Shown here piece after piece: positions 14,643-22,450 of a DNA stretch of 40,975 nucleotides. This stretch comes from a virus. The stretch lies in IMG/VR virus record IMGVR_UViG_3300031576_000141, positions 1-40,975 of that record, one strand, 5' to 3'. The notes under the pieces were generated by a model. That model saw nothing but the letters and a program-made list of their open reading frames with translations, made no database searches and was not told where the DNA came from. A program made the translations under genes and the position numbers. The stretch's first letter is position 1; each line of letters begins with the position of its first letter.

Positions 14643-15047
14643 CTATCGGATGTACGCTGCGCCGACGCTGAAGGTGAAGGATGGCGTGCCGCCGCCGATC
14701 GTCGCCACCAGGCGCCACGTCGCCGATAGGGCGTCGCTGACGGTCTCGTTGGCCGTTTCGGCGATGCCCGGATAGATCGTCAGATCATCGAACGACACGG
14801 CCGTTTTCTGCGTGAACACAGCACCCGGCAGATCGGCGTAGGTTCCGGAGGCCGGGTCCTTCGTCTGGACCTTCACGTCCAGCGTGGGCGTGGTCCCTGA
14901 TGCCGCCGTCACATCCAGATAGAGCCGGACGCCGCGGCAGGCCGGGTTTTCCTGATCCGGACTGTTCAGCGTCACGGTTCGGGCGGCCGACCCGAGGACG
15001 ATCACCTCGTGATTGGCGTCCGCCTGCTTGAAGAATTTCGCGGCCAT
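14643..15047 (-). CDS. Virion structural protein, 134 aa
   Basis: A single beta-rich domain (EVIVLGSAARTVTLNSPDQ, RGVRLYLDVTAASGTTPTLDVKVQTKD, GTPSFTFSVGAAYIR) typical of small phage head or tail proteins that decorate the capsid or complete the head. Placed between the capsid block and the adaptor. No specific family name can be given with confidence. Confidence 0.6.
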   Translation of the reverse strand: MAAKFFKQADANHEVIVLGSAARTVTLNSPDQENPACRGVRLYLDVTAASGTTPTLDVKVQTKDPASGTYADLPGAVFTQKTAVSFDDLTIYPGIAETANETVSDALSATWRLVATIGGGTPSFTFSVGAAYIR

Positions 15048-15055
15048 GGATCACC

Positions 15056-15484
15056 TCACGCGTATCGCAGGCCGACGGTGATGACGCCGCGTGCCGCCGT
15101 CATGACGCCGGTGATGTCGACGCCGATTGCCGTCCCGGACGGGATATCGAGATCGGCCGATGTGGTCGAAAGCGTCAGCGTCTGATTGGTGTCGACGGTG
15201 CCCTTGAGGTTCATGGTGCCGCTGTGCAACACCGTACCGGCGGCAATGTCGGTGCCCGATGCCACCTTCTTGACGGCGGCAGTGACGGCGCCGGCGTCGG
15301 TGCCGGCGACCTCGACCCGGCCGACGATCGAGACGACGCGCATCTGGCGCGGAGCCACGAAATTCGTCTGATCGAGAGTGTTCGGATCGTAGCGGCAATC
15401 GACATACGCCGTGGCGGCCTCGCCGAAGTCCTTGCCTTCCATTCCCAGTGAGCCATCGGGAAACTGCTTGAGATTCACGCCCAT
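15056..15484 (-). CDS. Virion structural protein, beta-rich, 142 aa
   Basis: The N-terminal LKQFPDGSLGMEGKDF motif and the following beta strands (MRVVSIVGRVEVAGTDAGAVTAAVKKVASGTDIAAGT, ISVD-like strands, RGVITVGLRYA) match a frequent class of capsid-adjacent phage proteins, possibly decoration or head-fibre bases. Starts at ATG 15484. Function inferred from composition and position only. Confidence 0.6.
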   Translation of the reverse strand: MGVNLKQFPDGSLGMEGKDFGEAATAYVDCRYDPNTLDQTNFVAPRQMRVVSIVGRVEVAGTDAGAVTAAVKKVASGTDIAAGTVLHSGTMNLKGTVDTNQTLTLSTTSADLDIPSGTAIGVDITGVMTAARGVITVGLRYA

Positions 15485-15497
15485 GTCGGCATTCCTT

Positions 15498-15851
15498 TCA
15501 AAATTGCCAGAGTGCGGTGCGGAAATGGCGGAAGTCGGGGTCGTTCAGCTTGCGCCGAAGGATATCGCCGAATTCCTTTGAATAGCAGTTGACGCCGGTT
15601 TCCTTCATCCACTGTTCGATGAAGATGTTCGGCACGGATGCGGCCCAGCGTAGATCGCGAGAGGGTGTGTAGCCGTTGCCGGCGGCTTGCAGCCGTTTGT
15701 TGCGTTCGACGATGGCGGAACAGTCCTGCGCCGTGACGATGCGGAATGTCTTCTCGCCGAAATCGTTGACGACAAAGACCCGCCGCGTCGCGCCCCGCGA
15801 GATTGTCGCGCCGCCGGGAATGGCGCCGTTGTAGGAGCCGACAGCGGTCAT
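15498..15851 (-). CDS. Conserved capsid-module protein, 117 aa
   Basis: The C-terminal half (TPSRDLRWAASVPNIFIEQWMKETGVNCYSK, then FGDILRRKLNDPDFRHFRT) matches a conserved small protein found just after the capsid genes of phages with SU10/N4-type heads ('y.PsRe.rh.A.IP..i.e.w..e.G'). Its function is not established to my knowledge. The start overlaps the upstream stop by ATGA. Confidence 0.65.
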   Translation of the reverse strand: MTAVGSYNGAIPGGATISRGATRRVFVVNDFGEKTFRIVTAQDCSAIVERNKRLQAAGNGYTPSRDLRWAASVPNIFIEQWMKETGVNCYSKEFGDILRRKLNDPDFRHFRTALWQF

Positions 15852-16078
15852 GGGGCCGGATTATCCTCGGCTTCGTTCCAGGGCTTGCGGCCGAGGCCGG
15901 CCTTGTGGACGGCCCGCGCATCTTCCTTGGTCAAGATGTAGACCTTGCCCTTGTCGAGCTTGCGCGGCGTGTTGTTGTCCGCCCGCCTCGGCAAGTATGG
16001 TACGGATGCTTCAGACACGAAGCAGGTCTTGGTGATTTCCATTTCGACCGTCGCGGAAGGCTTGGGATCGGGTGGCAT
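15848..16078 (-). CDS. Hypothetical 76-aa protein after the capsid gene
   Basis: The sequence TVEMEITKTCFVSEASVPYLPRR, then KLDKGKVYILTKEDARAVHKAGLG, looks like a small SH3-like or winged domain often found in head modules ('kgkvy.Lt...A..lv..G.a'). It follows the capsid terminator and is coupled to the 117-aa gene by ATGA. Probably a virion-module protein of unknown role. Confidence 0.6.
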   Translation of the reverse strand: MPPDPKPSATVEMEITKTCFVSEASVPYLPRRADNNTPRKLDKGKVYILTKEDARAVHKAGLGRKPWNEAEDNPAP

Positions 16079-16091
16079 TGAACAATCTCCA

Positions 16092-16122
16092 AATGAAACG
16101 GGCGGGACCGTAGCCCCGCCCG
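16092..16122 (-). terminator. Rho-independent terminator after the capsid gene
   Basis: Read on the minus strand, a perfect 8-bp stem (CGGGCGGG / CCCGCCCG) with an 8-nt loop is followed by TTTCATTT. It lies 25 bases after the capsid stop. It would terminate or attenuate readthrough so capsid mRNA exceeds the downstream minor proteins. Confidence 0.75.
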
Positions 16123-16146
16123 CGGGTTATCAGCAGGCATTCACGC

Positions 16147-17097
16147 CTAGCTGGTGGTCAGGTCGGCCGCGATGCCGTGCGCCGCCTCGTTCTTGATGAC
16201 GAGCGTGTATTCGGCGAGCATCTGCCGGCGCTCGTGATCGCCGGTTCTGGCGAGCGGTGCCGTCTGAATCGGTCGCAGCCAAGCCATGCCGATATAGTCC
16301 GGATCGATGAACAGCCCCGAACGGTCACGACTGAATCGGCTGGCCTCGATGTTGTGCGTGCCGAAATCGGAGACGTATACGTCGGTCGTGGCGACGACCT
16401 TACGATCTTCGCTGCGATCAAAGCGCGTGGCGTTGCCGGTGAAGCCGGACGCCGCCTGCTTGTTGAACGGCCCGAGGATGATGTGGCGCGGATCGCCGCC
16501 CGCCGTCCATGCGAGCTTGATCACGTCTTTCATGATCGTTTCCGTAAACACCCGTTGCGTGCCGTCCGTGGGCGCCGCGACGATGCCGGCGCTGAAGCCG
16601 CCCTGTACGCCGCCGGAACCGCGATTGTCGTTGGTGACGATCCACGACTCGAAGGACGCGGACTGCCGCGCCGTGGTATCGTTGCCGGCGACACTGGCCT
16701 TGTTCTGCGAGATTTCCGACTCGATATCACGCTTCAACTCCTTGCCGCGCTTGGCCATTTGATAGCTGAGGCTGGCCACATCGGCGGCCGAGTCGGTGGC
16801 TTCCGCGGTGCCGGATATGACGACGACCTTGTCCGGGATCTGCGTGTAGTTCCCGACGCGGACGGCGATGATCTGCGCATCCGCTGTCGCTTCGTCGCCT
16901 TCGATGTTGGCGTTGGTGGCGACGGCCGCCGCCAGCGTATCGGTGAGCCATTCATGGAAGGTCTGCTTGGCCTTCATGCGCGCCGCCATGCTGAAAAGCG
17001 GCGTGTCCGTCGGATCGATGTTGTAAACAACATCTTCGAGGTCGTCGAAGATGCCGATGATATCGTAGGTGCTGTAGGTGTTGGCGAGCTGTGCCAT
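16147..17097 (-). CDS. Major capsid protein (DUF5309 / SU10 type), 316 aa
   Basis: The protein matches the layout of the SU10-like HK97-fold capsid family. It starts with DDLEDVVYNIDPTDTPLFSM, then FHEWLTDTLAAA, then YTQIPDKVVVISGTAEATD and a long helix KRGKELKRDIESEISQNKASV. The C-terminal half carries RHIILGPFNKQAASGF and FGTHNIEASRFSRDRSGLFIDPDYIGMAWLRPI. Length is normal for the family. It follows the scaffold gene and precedes a strong terminator, consistent with high expression. Start is ATG 17097. Confidence 0.9.
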   Translation of the reverse strand: MAQLANTYSTYDIIGIFDDLEDVVYNIDPTDTPLFSMAARMKAKQTFHEWLTDTLAAAVATNANIEGDEATADAQIIAVRVGNYTQIPDKVVVISGTAEATDSAADVASLSYQMAKRGKELKRDIESEISQNKASVAGNDTTARQSASFESWIVTNDNRGSGGVQGGFSAGIVAAPTDGTQRVFTETIMKDVIKLAWTAGGDPRHIILGPFNKQAASGFTGNATRFDRSEDRKVVATTDVYVSDFGTHNIEASRFSRDRSGLFIDPDYIGMAWLRPIQTAPLARTGDHERRQMLAEYTLVIKNEAAHGIAADLTTS

Positions 17098-17109
17098 TGG
17101 AAGAGTGTC

Positions 17110-18141
17110 CTATCTGGTGCGCAAGCGGTCCCGTTGGCCGGCCGCTTTCATGCGGGCGGCGATGGCGGCTGCCGCCGCGTCGACGGTGCCGGTCTTGCGC
17201 AGGGTTGCGTCTGCCGCGGCAACACCTTCGCGATCTCCGCTGGTCTGCGCAGCGCCGGGCCGTAGCAGCTTCTGGGCCGCCGGCTTCGGGGCCGCCTTCT
17301 CCGCCTTCGCTTTCGCCGCCTGGGCGCGGTCGTACAGCATGGCCTTTCTCACGATGTCGAGCTGCTGCCATTCGCTGATGGCCTGCACCCGTTCGATGGC
17401 AAGTCCGTACTGTTCGCCGGTCAGGTATTCGCCGATGGCGTGATAGGTCTTGCGCGCCGTTTCCGGCTTGCCGAACATATCAGGGGCGATTTCGACCATG
17501 CGTTTGTGCGCCTTGCCTTGCTCCATGCGAATGTGCGCCTGCCAGTCGGCGGCCTGCTTCTGCGCAAGCTCGTACTGTTGGGCGCGCATCCCTTGGATGG
17601 CGACGTGGTGCGCGGCGTAATCGGCTGCCTTCACCGGATCGGCCTGGCCGAGAGCGGCCACGTCGGTCGACGAAAGCTTGTCGTACCCCTTTGCGGCAAA
17701 CGACCGCTCGAGGTCCGACGCGTGCAGGTGGAGACGCTGAGCGTATTGCTCGCGTTCGGATTGCATGGCGGTCTGCGCCATCTCATAGGCGGACAGCCGC
17801 TCTCGATGTTCGTTCTCACGGCGCGACTCGGTGATCCGCAGTTCCCGCTCCCGCTTGTGAATACGCTCCTGGCGCTCGGGAGGAAGGGTTACGAACCATT
17901 CCTGATCAGCCGCCGTCCATCCGGCAGGCGGATCGATGGAAGGCTCTTCAGCCGCATCGTCCGGTGCCGTGTCGTCATCCGATGCGTCGGCGTCGCCGCC
18001 CGCGTCGGTGTCCTGTCCGGGGCGCGCCGTAGCCGGCGCGGCTTCCCTGGCGCCGGGCTGTGCGGCCCGCGCCTTCGCGATTGTCGCACTGATTGCGTCG
18101 GCGGCATCCTGGACGGTGCCGCCCGTGACAGTCTGTTCCAT
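17110..18141 (-). CDS. Scaffolding protein, 343 aa
   Basis: An acidic, alanine/aspartate-rich N-terminal tail (DTDAGGDADASDDDTAPDDAAEE) is followed by a long charged helical body (ERQERIHKRERELRITESRRENEHRERL) and a basic C-terminus (AARMKAAGQRDRLRTR) that would bind the capsid shell. This composition and the position directly before the capsid gene are typical of podovirus scaffolds. Sequence identity between scaffolds is low, so the call rests on layout. Confidence 0.75.
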   Translation of the reverse strand: MEQTVTGGTVQDAADAISATIAKARAAQPGAREAAPATARPGQDTDAGGDADASDDDTAPDDAAEEPSIDPPAGWTAADQEWFVTLPPERQERIHKRERELRITESRRENEHRERLSAYEMAQTAMQSEREQYAQRLHLHASDLERSFAAKGYDKLSSTDVAALGQADPVKAADYAAHHVAIQGMRAQQYELAQKQAADWQAHIRMEQGKAHKRMVEIAPDMFGKPETARKTYHAIGEYLTGEQYGLAIERVQAISEWQQLDIVRKAMLYDRAQAAKAKAEKAAPKPAAQKLLRPGAAQTSGDREGVAAADATLRKTGTVDAAAAAIAARMKAAGQRDRLRTR

Positions 18142-18149
18142 GAAGTCCT

Positions 18150-18410
18150 CTAGATGACCGGCCGCTGTGCGGCCTGATGCTCGACCACGTCGCCGTCGGC
18201 AACCATGGCCTCGAATTGCGCCCGGAATTGCCGGAGCACATGGACGTAGCGATGCAATTCCTCGCGACCGTCGCGGTCGGCGAAGCCGCTTTCGACCCAG
18301 CGCTTGAGGTATTCGCGTTCCAGCGCGCTGAAGGTTTCAGCCACCAGCGGATCGTCGAGGATGCGCCGGGCCGCATTGGCACGGGCGCGCCGTTCCTGTG
18401 CGGTCATCAT
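18150..18410 (-). CDS. Conserved head-module protein, 86 aa
   Basis: The motif ERRARANAARRILDDPLVAETFSALEREYLKRW is shared by short proteins encoded just before scaffolds in many podophages. It is helical and basic at the N-terminus. ATGA-type overlap joins it to the upstream 167-aa gene. Its role is unknown; the conserved place suggests head assembly. Confidence 0.65.
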   Translation of the reverse strand: MMTAQERRARANAARRILDDPLVAETFSALEREYLKRWVESGFADRDGREELHRYVHVLRQFRAQFEAMVADGDVVEHQAAQRPVI

Positions 18411-18910
18411 GCCAGTACTGCGAGCAAGATCATGATCGTCTCCTCATTATCGGTTTCGGCCGCTGCCGCAGCCGCTTGGCTGCGCCACAATTCGGCAAGC
18501 CGCTGCCAAGCGAGCGCCGCGCCATCCGCTTCGGCCGCCAGCCGCCCGACGGCATCAACCCATTCATCCGGTATCTCTGCCGCCTGAGCGGCGATCACGT
18601 CGCGCCGGTGCGCCGTCGCGGCCCGCTTGGCCTTGGCCGTCTTCGGCGGCGGTGTAACCGGCTCTTCATCGGCGAGCTGCAATTCGGCCAGTAGCCGCCG
18701 CAGGTCGTATTCGTCGCGCGGCTCAACCGTTCGACCGTCCGGCATCGTCACCAGTGTCCGGCGCCGCCGTTTCGGTTCCGGAGCAATACCGTATTCGGCG
18801 GCAACGGTGATGGTCGCCGCCGCGCCGCCGCCAAACCCATGCGTCGGGATGAACTTGACACTGCCGGGACTGAAGCCGATACCCTTGGCGATGATGTTGG
18901 CGATCGCCAT
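18407..18910 (-). CDS. Hypothetical head-module protein, 167 aa
   Basis: It starts MAIANIIAKGIGFSPGSVKFI with a glycine-rich stretch (THGFGGGAAATITVA), has a central acidic/basic segment and ends in a long alanine-rich helix (LAWQRLAELWRSQAAAAAAETD). 'IIAKGIGFSPGSVKFIPTHGF' is a start seen in small phage structural proteins. No defined function. Confidence 0.55.
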   Translation of the reverse strand: MAIANIIAKGIGFSPGSVKFIPTHGFGGGAAATITVAAEYGIAPEPKRRRRTLVTMPDGRTVEPRDEYDLRRLLAELQLADEEPVTPPPKTAKAKRAATAHRRDVIAAQAAEIPDEWVDAVGRLAAEADGAALAWQRLAELWRSQAAAAAAETDNEETIMILLAVLA

Positions 18911-18913
18911 CGA

Positions 18914-20248
18914 TCATGTCGCTCGCGTCCGGCTGGTCGGGTTGATCGCATTGTCGAGCGTGAACGTCATCGCCGCTGTCGTGCCGTCCAGCTTTTTCGC
19001 CGTGATCGTGGTGCTGCTGATGGCGAATTCGGCGAGCGCAGCCCAGAGCATGAACTGCATTTCCCCCACCGTCGGCGCGACGCCGTCCGCCGCATAGGCC
19101 TCGGTCATTTGCCGCGCCAGGATGGCGTCGGCTATTTCGTTCGCCGCATCCGCCGCCAGTTCCGAGGCGCCGATGGCGTTGGCGGCAATGGCGGCGGCAT
19201 CGATGGCCCCGGCCGCGAAGGTGGCCGCATCAATGGCCCCATCCGCTATTCCCGCCGCCGTGATCGCATTCGCGGCGACCGCGCCAACCGACGCATCCAT
19301 GCGCCCGCCGACAAGCGCCGCCGGGATGCGGCCATCCAGCGTCGTTCCGGTATCGACCAGGATCGCGGCGGTGTCCGCCTTCACGGCGACGATGTCCGCC
19401 GCTACGTTGACCCCTGCCGCATCGGTTACGACCGACTGGTAAATCGTCGTGGCATCGGCGACAGGATCGCCGATCGCCTGGCCGAAGGTGCCGAGGGTCT
19501 GGTGGGCGGTTGCATCCTCGTTCCAGACGGCCGCGGCGATTTCCGTGCCGGCGTCGGCCGCCAAAGCATCGGCGTCGATGGCGCCCGTAGCGATGGCTGC
19601 GGCGGTTATGGCGTTGGCGGCTACGGCTCCGACCGAAGCGTCGATCCGGCCGCCGACCAGCGCCGCCGGCAATCGCGCCTGAATATCGTTGGTATCGCCG
19701 ATGATATCGCCGGCGGTCTGCAACGTGCCGCCGACGTGGCTGGTGTTGACCTCGGGCCGGCCGGCCGCGAACGTGCCGGCGGTGCCGTTGAAGTGCGTCA
19801 CGTCCACTTCGGGCACGCCGGCCACGGTCGGCGTCGCCGCCGCCGTGCCGATCCAATGAGTGACATCGACTTCCGGCACACCGGCGACCGTCGGCGTGGC
19901 AACGGCCGAACCGTTCCACCGCACCACGTCGGCGCGGTAATCGCCCACCTCCTCCGGATACATGACGATGGTCGTCGTCTTGGCGCCGGCCGTGGACGTC
20001 TTGACGATGACGGCAATTGTATCGCCGTTCATCTCGGCGGCGGTCAGATCGAGGAAATAAACGCCGCTTGCGGTCGCGATCTCCGTCGCTTCGGAAGTCG
20101 CATCGGCGAAGGCGGCTCCATCGATCGATACCTCGCTGTCCAGCGCGGCGGCTCCCGTAACCAAATCTCCATCGGCGTCTAGGATCGGAAAGCTCACGCG
20201 ATAGGCGATGTTCTTCCGCGGGACCGGCCTTGCGTCCGTCGCGGCCAT
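18914..20248 (-). CDS. Head fibre / repetitive structural protein, 444 aa
   Basis: An N-terminal beta domain (AYRVSFPILDADGDLVTGAA, GVYFLDLTAAEMNGDTIAV) is followed by two near-identical copies of ATPTVAGVPEVDVTH and by long alanine-rich low-complexity repeats such as AANAITAAAIATGAIDADA and AALVGGRIDASVGAVAANA (twice). A short C-terminal beta domain closes it. Repetitive collagen-like or helical shafts on a conserved N-terminal head-binding domain are typical of capsid fibres. It is located with minor head genes near the portal. Probably a decoration or adhesion fibre. Confidence 0.65.
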   Translation of the reverse strand: MAATDARPVPRKNIAYRVSFPILDADGDLVTGAAALDSEVSIDGAAFADATSEATEIATASGVYFLDLTAAEMNGDTIAVIVKTSTAGAKTTTIVMYPEEVGDYRADVVRWNGSAVATPTVAGVPEVDVTHWIGTAAATPTVAGVPEVDVTHFNGTAGTFAAGRPEVNTSHVGGTLQTAGDIIGDTNDIQARLPAALVGGRIDASVGAVAANAITAAAIATGAIDADALAADAGTEIAAAVWNEDATAHQTLGTFGQAIGDPVADATTIYQSVVTDAAGVNVAADIVAVKADTAAILVDTGTTLDGRIPAALVGGRMDASVGAVAANAITAAGIADGAIDAATFAAGAIDAAAIAANAIGASELAADAANEIADAILARQMTEAYAADGVAPTVGEMQFMLWAALAEFAISSTTITAKKLDGTTAAMTFTLDNAINPTSRTRAT

Positions 20249-20758
20249 TTACCAGACTCCCGCCTGATGTGCCACAAAGGGCACACCGCCGACGCGCTTC
20301 CTATACGGTTGCCCGACGGTGAACTGATCCACCGTAAAGGTCGGCGTGGCGACGACCTCGACGGCGCCGATCAGAGCGCTGCCCGGCACCGTCACTGTGA
20401 TCGTCTCCTGCGCCGTGATATCGTAGGTCGCGTGTGCTACCAATGTAATGGTGACGACCGTATTCGAAGTACGCACGACCGAGGTGACGGGCTCGGTATC
20501 GCGCACGACGGCGTTCCAGCCCGTCGCCTCGGCTTGGGCGCTGTCGAGACCGTTGATGATGTTCTGGCGCTGGGCATCGAACGACGCGCCCGCCGCCACC
20601 CACTCATCGGCGATCAGGGTAATGATGATGGTCTTGCCGCCGGCAACGATATCGGATTCAGTGACGTTCGCGGTGATCGTGCCGCTGATTTCGGCATAGG
20701 AGCCTATTCTATGCCCGTACTTGACCGGGAATGGCTGGGCGCGGCCGAGCTGCGCCAT
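20249..20758 (-). CDS. Beta-rich virion protein, 169 aa
   Basis: Two immunoglobulin-like or strand-rich segments are visible (ISGTITANVTESDIVAGGKTIIITLIADEWV and ANTVVTITLVAHATYDITAQETITVTVPGSAL). The phrase 'TESDIVAGGKTIIITL..dtWv' is common in metagenomic phage structural proteins. It is next to the head fibre gene and is likely a virion surface component. The exact role is unknown. Confidence 0.6.
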   Translation of the reverse strand: MAQLGRAQPFPVKYGHRIGSYAEISGTITANVTESDIVAGGKTIIITLIADEWVAAGASFDAQRQNIINGLDSAQAEATGWNAVVRDTEPVTSVVRTSNTVVTITLVAHATYDITAQETITVTVPGSALIGAVEVVATPTFTVDQFTVGQPYRKRVGGVPFVAHQAGVW

Positions 20759-20761
20759 GAT

Positions 20762-21226
20762 CTAGCCTCTGGACCACTTGATATAGGCGAGGACGTTGAC
20801 GTTGGCAGTGACGTTGATCCGCAGCAGGAAGGAGTCCGCCGCATCCGAGCCGGGTGATTCTTCCTCGAGGGCGAGGGGGTTCTGGCGCACGAAGATGCCC
20901 ATAAACTGCGGCACGAAGACGCCGCTATGAATCGAGTAGGCCGTGCCTTCGGCGGAGAAGTTCTGTCCGACCGTCAGGCCGTTCGCCTGCGCGCGTCCCT
21001 TGATCTGCGTTGTTACGGCGGTGCCGCTGCCTGTCCCGGGTGTGGTTTCGTCCGAGGTGCCCCACTCGAACGTCGCGGGCACAGCCGAGGCACTCACGCC
21101 GTCCATGGACACGCCGATCTCGTGCACTTTGATGAAGAACGCCGTCGGCGTGATCAGTTTCAACACCGTCTTGGCGCCGGGGGTGGCAGCAAAGACCGTG
21201 TTCCGGGTCATGTAGACCGCGTCCAT
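20762..21226 (-). CDS. Virion structural protein, 154 aa
   Basis: A TAGGAG site precedes ATG 21226 (MDAVYMTRNTVFAATPGAKTV), which fixes the start; upstream in-frame codons are not plausible protein. The product is a beta-barrel-like domain (TFEWGTSDETTPGTGSGTAVTTQIKGRAQA, GIFVRQNPLALEEESPG) of a kind recurrent in phage structural modules. It lies in a group of three small beta-rich genes between portal and head fibre. Confidence 0.6.
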   Translation of the reverse strand: MDAVYMTRNTVFAATPGAKTVLKLITPTAFFIKVHEIGVSMDGVSASAVPATFEWGTSDETTPGTGSGTAVTTQIKGRAQANGLTVGQNFSAEGTAYSIHSGVFVPQFMGIFVRQNPLALEEESPGSDAADSFLLRINVTANVNVLAYIKWSRG

Positions 21227-21237
21227 GGACTCTACTC

Positions 21238-21930
21238 CTACCAGAAAGCCGCACGCTGCACGGCTTGATTGATGATCGTCGGTGGCGGAGGCATGATGAC
21301 GGCGGGCGCCGGCCGCACCGCGACGGTCGCTGCGCTCCAACTGTCCGACGTTTGCCCGGCAATATCGTCGTACGCCCCAGGATCCTCGGTACCAGGCGAT
21401 GCGATCTCCCGGCTGGACGCCATGACGTTTCTAGGACCGTCTTGGATATCCACGAGGTTGGTGTAGTTGGTCGGCGGGTTCGTTACCGCATCGCCCTCTG
21501 ACGAAGCGGCGAAAGGAAGCACCCAAGCGTTCGCGGTTGCGGTCACGATCGAAGGCGGGTCCGGCGTCCCGTTATTAGGTGCCGTCGCAGTAGTGGTCGT
21601 GGCATCTTCAGGTGTGGTGGTATTCACGCCCCGGAGCGTCAATGCGACACCGATGTTATTGGTGCCCGCATCAATCGTCACGCTGCTGTCCGGCGTCGCC
21701 CCCTGGACCTTGCGATAGACTCCAAGGTTCGTGTCGTTGGTGTCGTTGGAATAAAGGTCGGCAAGCTCCGTGTAGGTCCCACTGGACTCCGTCACGTCTT
21801 GATCGGCAATCGTACCTGTCATTCCGGCGGCATAGACGACATCGTTCTGGGCGATGCCGGCCGGCAACGTAATCGTGACGTCGTTGAGCGTCGGCCCGCC
21901 GGTGCTGGTGCCGACCAACGAGATGGCCAC
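21238..21930 (-). CDS. Virion structural / decoration protein, 230 aa
   Basis: The N-terminus MAISLVGTSTGGPTLNDVTITLPAGIAQNDVVYAAG is the well-known start of a repetitive beta-sandwich phage protein family ('gtas...g.s..vTlP.gtaagDlvl'). It continues with threonine/asparagine-rich strands and ends with a proline-rich tail (VIMPPPPTIINQ). Probably displayed on the head surface. No enzymatic motif. Confidence 0.6.
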   Translation of the reverse strand: MAISLVGTSTGGPTLNDVTITLPAGIAQNDVVYAAGMTGTIADQDVTESSGTYTELADLYSNDTNDTNLGVYRKVQGATPDSSVTIDAGTNNIGVALTLRGVNTTTPEDATTTTATAPNNGTPDPPSIVTATANAWVLPFAASSEGDAVTNPPTNYTNLVDIQDGPRNVMASSREIASPGTEDPGAYDDIAGQTSDSWSAATVAVRPAPAVIMPPPPTIINQAVQRAAFW

Positions 21931-21940
21931 GAGAAGCCCC

Positions 21941-22450
21941 CTACGCGGGAGTCGGCCCGAACAGCGCGCGCAAGGCGGTCAGCTGCACTGCCGCCGCAGC
22001 GGGCTTCGCCGTCGTCATCGCCTCGTCCGTCAGGACTGGCGCCCCCTCGGCGTCCATCGCCGCGACTTTCACGGTCGCAAAACCCTGCTTGTATCCCGGC
22101 GCGTTCAATTCGATCCAATCGGCAAGACTGTTCGCGTCCGTGTTGATCGTGGCGAGCTCCGCCGACATCGCCGCCTTCGTCGGCCATTCGCATTTCTTGA
22201 GGGCGAACACGGCTGCAATGCGATCCGCGACGCCGGCGCCGCGCGCTTGGAGCGCCTGATGCCACTGCCGAAACTTTCGCGCGTGGAGTACGAGCTGCAT
22301 GACACGCTTGAGGTTGAGGTCCGGGTCGGCAGTCATCTCGTCGCTCAACCGCGCCAGCCACGCATATTGTGCGAATAAATTGCTGGCCTCGCTTTCGGCG
22401 GGATCGACAGCGGTGCCGGCGACGGCTTCAGGTGGGAATGGGGCTGTCAT
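21941..22450 (-). CDS. Hypothetical helical protein after the portal, 169 aa
   Basis: The ATG at 22450 shares a base with the portal stop (TGATG). The protein is helical: LFAQYAWLARLSDEMTADPDLNLKRVMQLVLHARKFRQWHQAL, then a C-terminal alanine-rich region. Its position directly behind the portal suggests a minor head protein. Not recognised further. Confidence 0.6.
   Translation of the reverse strand: MTAPFPPEAVAGTAVDPAESEASNLFAQYAWLARLSDEMTADPDLNLKRVMQLVLHARKFRQWHQALQARGAGVADRIAAVFALKKCEWPTKAAMSAELATINTDANSLADWIELNAPGYKQGFATVKVAAMDAEGAPVLTDEAMTTAKPAAAAVQLTALRALFGPTPA

Noticed and set aside
18839-20182. 447-codon plus-strand frame opposite the head fibre gene
   Set aside because: Glycine/arginine-rich shadow of the repetitive minus-strand gene.
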